This document shows, in pieces, positions 13,518-14,027 of a stretch of 14,027 bases of DNA. The notes under the pieces were generated by a model. The model was not told where the DNA came from. It searched no databases and saw nothing but the letters and a program-made list of their open reading frames with translations. Position 1 is the stretch's first letter. Each line of letters begins with the position of its first letter. The position numbers and the translations under genes are program-made. The stretch is from an uncultured Cetobacterium sp. (GTDB lineage Bacteria > Fusobacteriota > Fusobacteriia > Fusobacteriales > Fusobacteriaceae), in the NCBI GenBank assembly GCA_900766645.1, contig CAAFWD010000043.1, positions 1-14,027 on the forward strand, written 5' to 3'.

Positions 13518-14027
13518 TTATATTTGATTAAATTTAAAAACTTTATAAAAATAAAGTTTAACTTTTTTATTATTAACAGTGATAGGTGTTAGTTTCCAAT
13601 TTTTTAAAGCTTTTTCAACTTCATCATGGAATCCAAGTTTATTATCATTTCCATAAAATTTAATCTCTTCAATCTCCCCATCAAGTCCAACTAAAAATCT
13701 AACTTTAATTATGACCTCTTTAGAATAACCAATTCTTTTTGCTGCAATTGGATAATCAGGTTCAGGTTGAGAGAGAAAAGTGTAGTTAAGGCCTTCAACT
13801 CCTTGATTTTTAGCAGCATATATACCTTTAGAAAGTTGTATAAAATCTTCACTTCTATTTTCAATTGAACTTTCGTTTGAAGGAGATATTTTCTTTTTAG
13901 GAGTCGGATTAGGTTTTTCGAGATCCTTTTTTTGATTTTCTTTTTTAATTTTTTTTGTTGTTTTCTGTTTTTCTTTTTTTTGAGTAACTTCTTTGGTTCC
14001 AATTTCATCTTTGAATTTAGTCTCTAA
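13518..14027 (-). CDS. tonB: TonB energy-transducing protein, C-terminal 169 residues (cut by window edge)
   Basis: TonB spans the periplasm and passes energy from ExbB/ExbD to outer-membrane receptors for haem, iron complexes or B12. The minus-strand frame is open from the window edge to TAA at 13518. It begins with a Lys/Gln/Pro-rich linker (residues 1-50 of the visible part, including KPNPTPKKK). It ends in a TonB C-terminal domain: PEPDYPIAAKRIGYS, VIIKVRFLVGLDGEIEEI and the KNWKLTP tryptophan motif, finishing FKFNQI. The N-terminal membrane anchor lies beyond the window. Two 8-base A-runs in the linker are mutable but the frame is intact. It lies just upstream of the flavodoxin gene. Family membership is clear; the receptor it serves is not shown. 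Confidence 0.88.
   Translation of the reverse strand, partial: LETKFKDEIGTKEVTQKKEKQKTTKKIKKENQKKDLEKPNPTPKKKISPSNESSIENRSEDFIQLSKGIYAAKNQGVEGLNYTFLSQPEPDYPIAAKRIGYSKEVIIKVRFLVGLDGEIEEIKFYGNDNKLGFHDEVEKALKNWKLTPITVNNKKVKLYFYKVFKFNQI

Noticed and set aside
13709..14008. Lys-rich 99-residue reading frame on the minus strand
   Set aside because: It is an out-of-frame shadow of the A-rich tonB linker; the tonB frame is open through the whole stretch and carries a recognisable C-terminal domain.

Overview
The window is AT-rich with strong Shine-Dalgarno sites, very short spacers and A/T-ending codons. It joins a nusA/infB operon to a glutamate mutase/methylaspartate operon, then to haem- and TonB-linked genes. 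A TonB gene points to an outer membrane. Together with glutamate fermentation through methylaspartate, this fits an anaerobe of the Fusobacteriota (Fusobacterium or Cetobacterium type). The assignment is inferred from gene content and protein likeness, not from a database search.

Left part (1-3451, minus strand): a compact transcription/translation operon, rimP - nusA - ylxR/ylxQ fusion - infB, with infB cut by the window edge. It starts at a good promoter (TTGATT, 17 bp, TATAAT) at 3423-3451. Its leader carries a GC-rich hairpin with a poor U-tract, placed where a NusA-responsive attenuator could sit. infB has a strong internal Shine-Dalgarno site before Met67, suggesting a second, shorter IF2.

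Middle part (3452-11192, plus strand): a catabolic gene set, glmS - glmL - glmE - mal - citD - citE - citF. GlmS and GlmE form coenzyme-B12-dependent glutamate mutase, GlmL reactivates it, and Mal deaminates 3-methylaspartate to mesaconate. CitDEF is a citrate-lyase-type complex that in this setting most likely cleaves citramalate to acetate and pyruvate. Mesaconase (mesaconate to citramalate) and the lyase maturation genes (citC, citX, citG) are not in the window. An intrinsic terminator lies between mal and citD, and a UUCG-capped hairpin between glmE and mal, so the modules are probably expressed at different levels. Codon choice supports this: glmE uses AAC for 21 of 26 Asn codons, glmL for only 3 of 19. 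A strong terminator closes the set after citF.

Right part (11193-14027): a YihY-type membrane protein gene, then hutX (cytosolic haem carrier) with its own near-consensus promoter. Converging on these from the other strand are tonB (N-terminus outside the window) and an unusual flavodoxin with a His-rich insert, like those reported to handle haem and anaerobilin in Fusobacterium. The two convergent units share one bidirectional terminator, and the flavodoxin stop codon lies in its loop.

No RNA genes, insertion sequences, CRISPR arrays, origins or phage genes are visible. The only gene-free stretch near 300 bp is the divergent promoter region 3338-3660.
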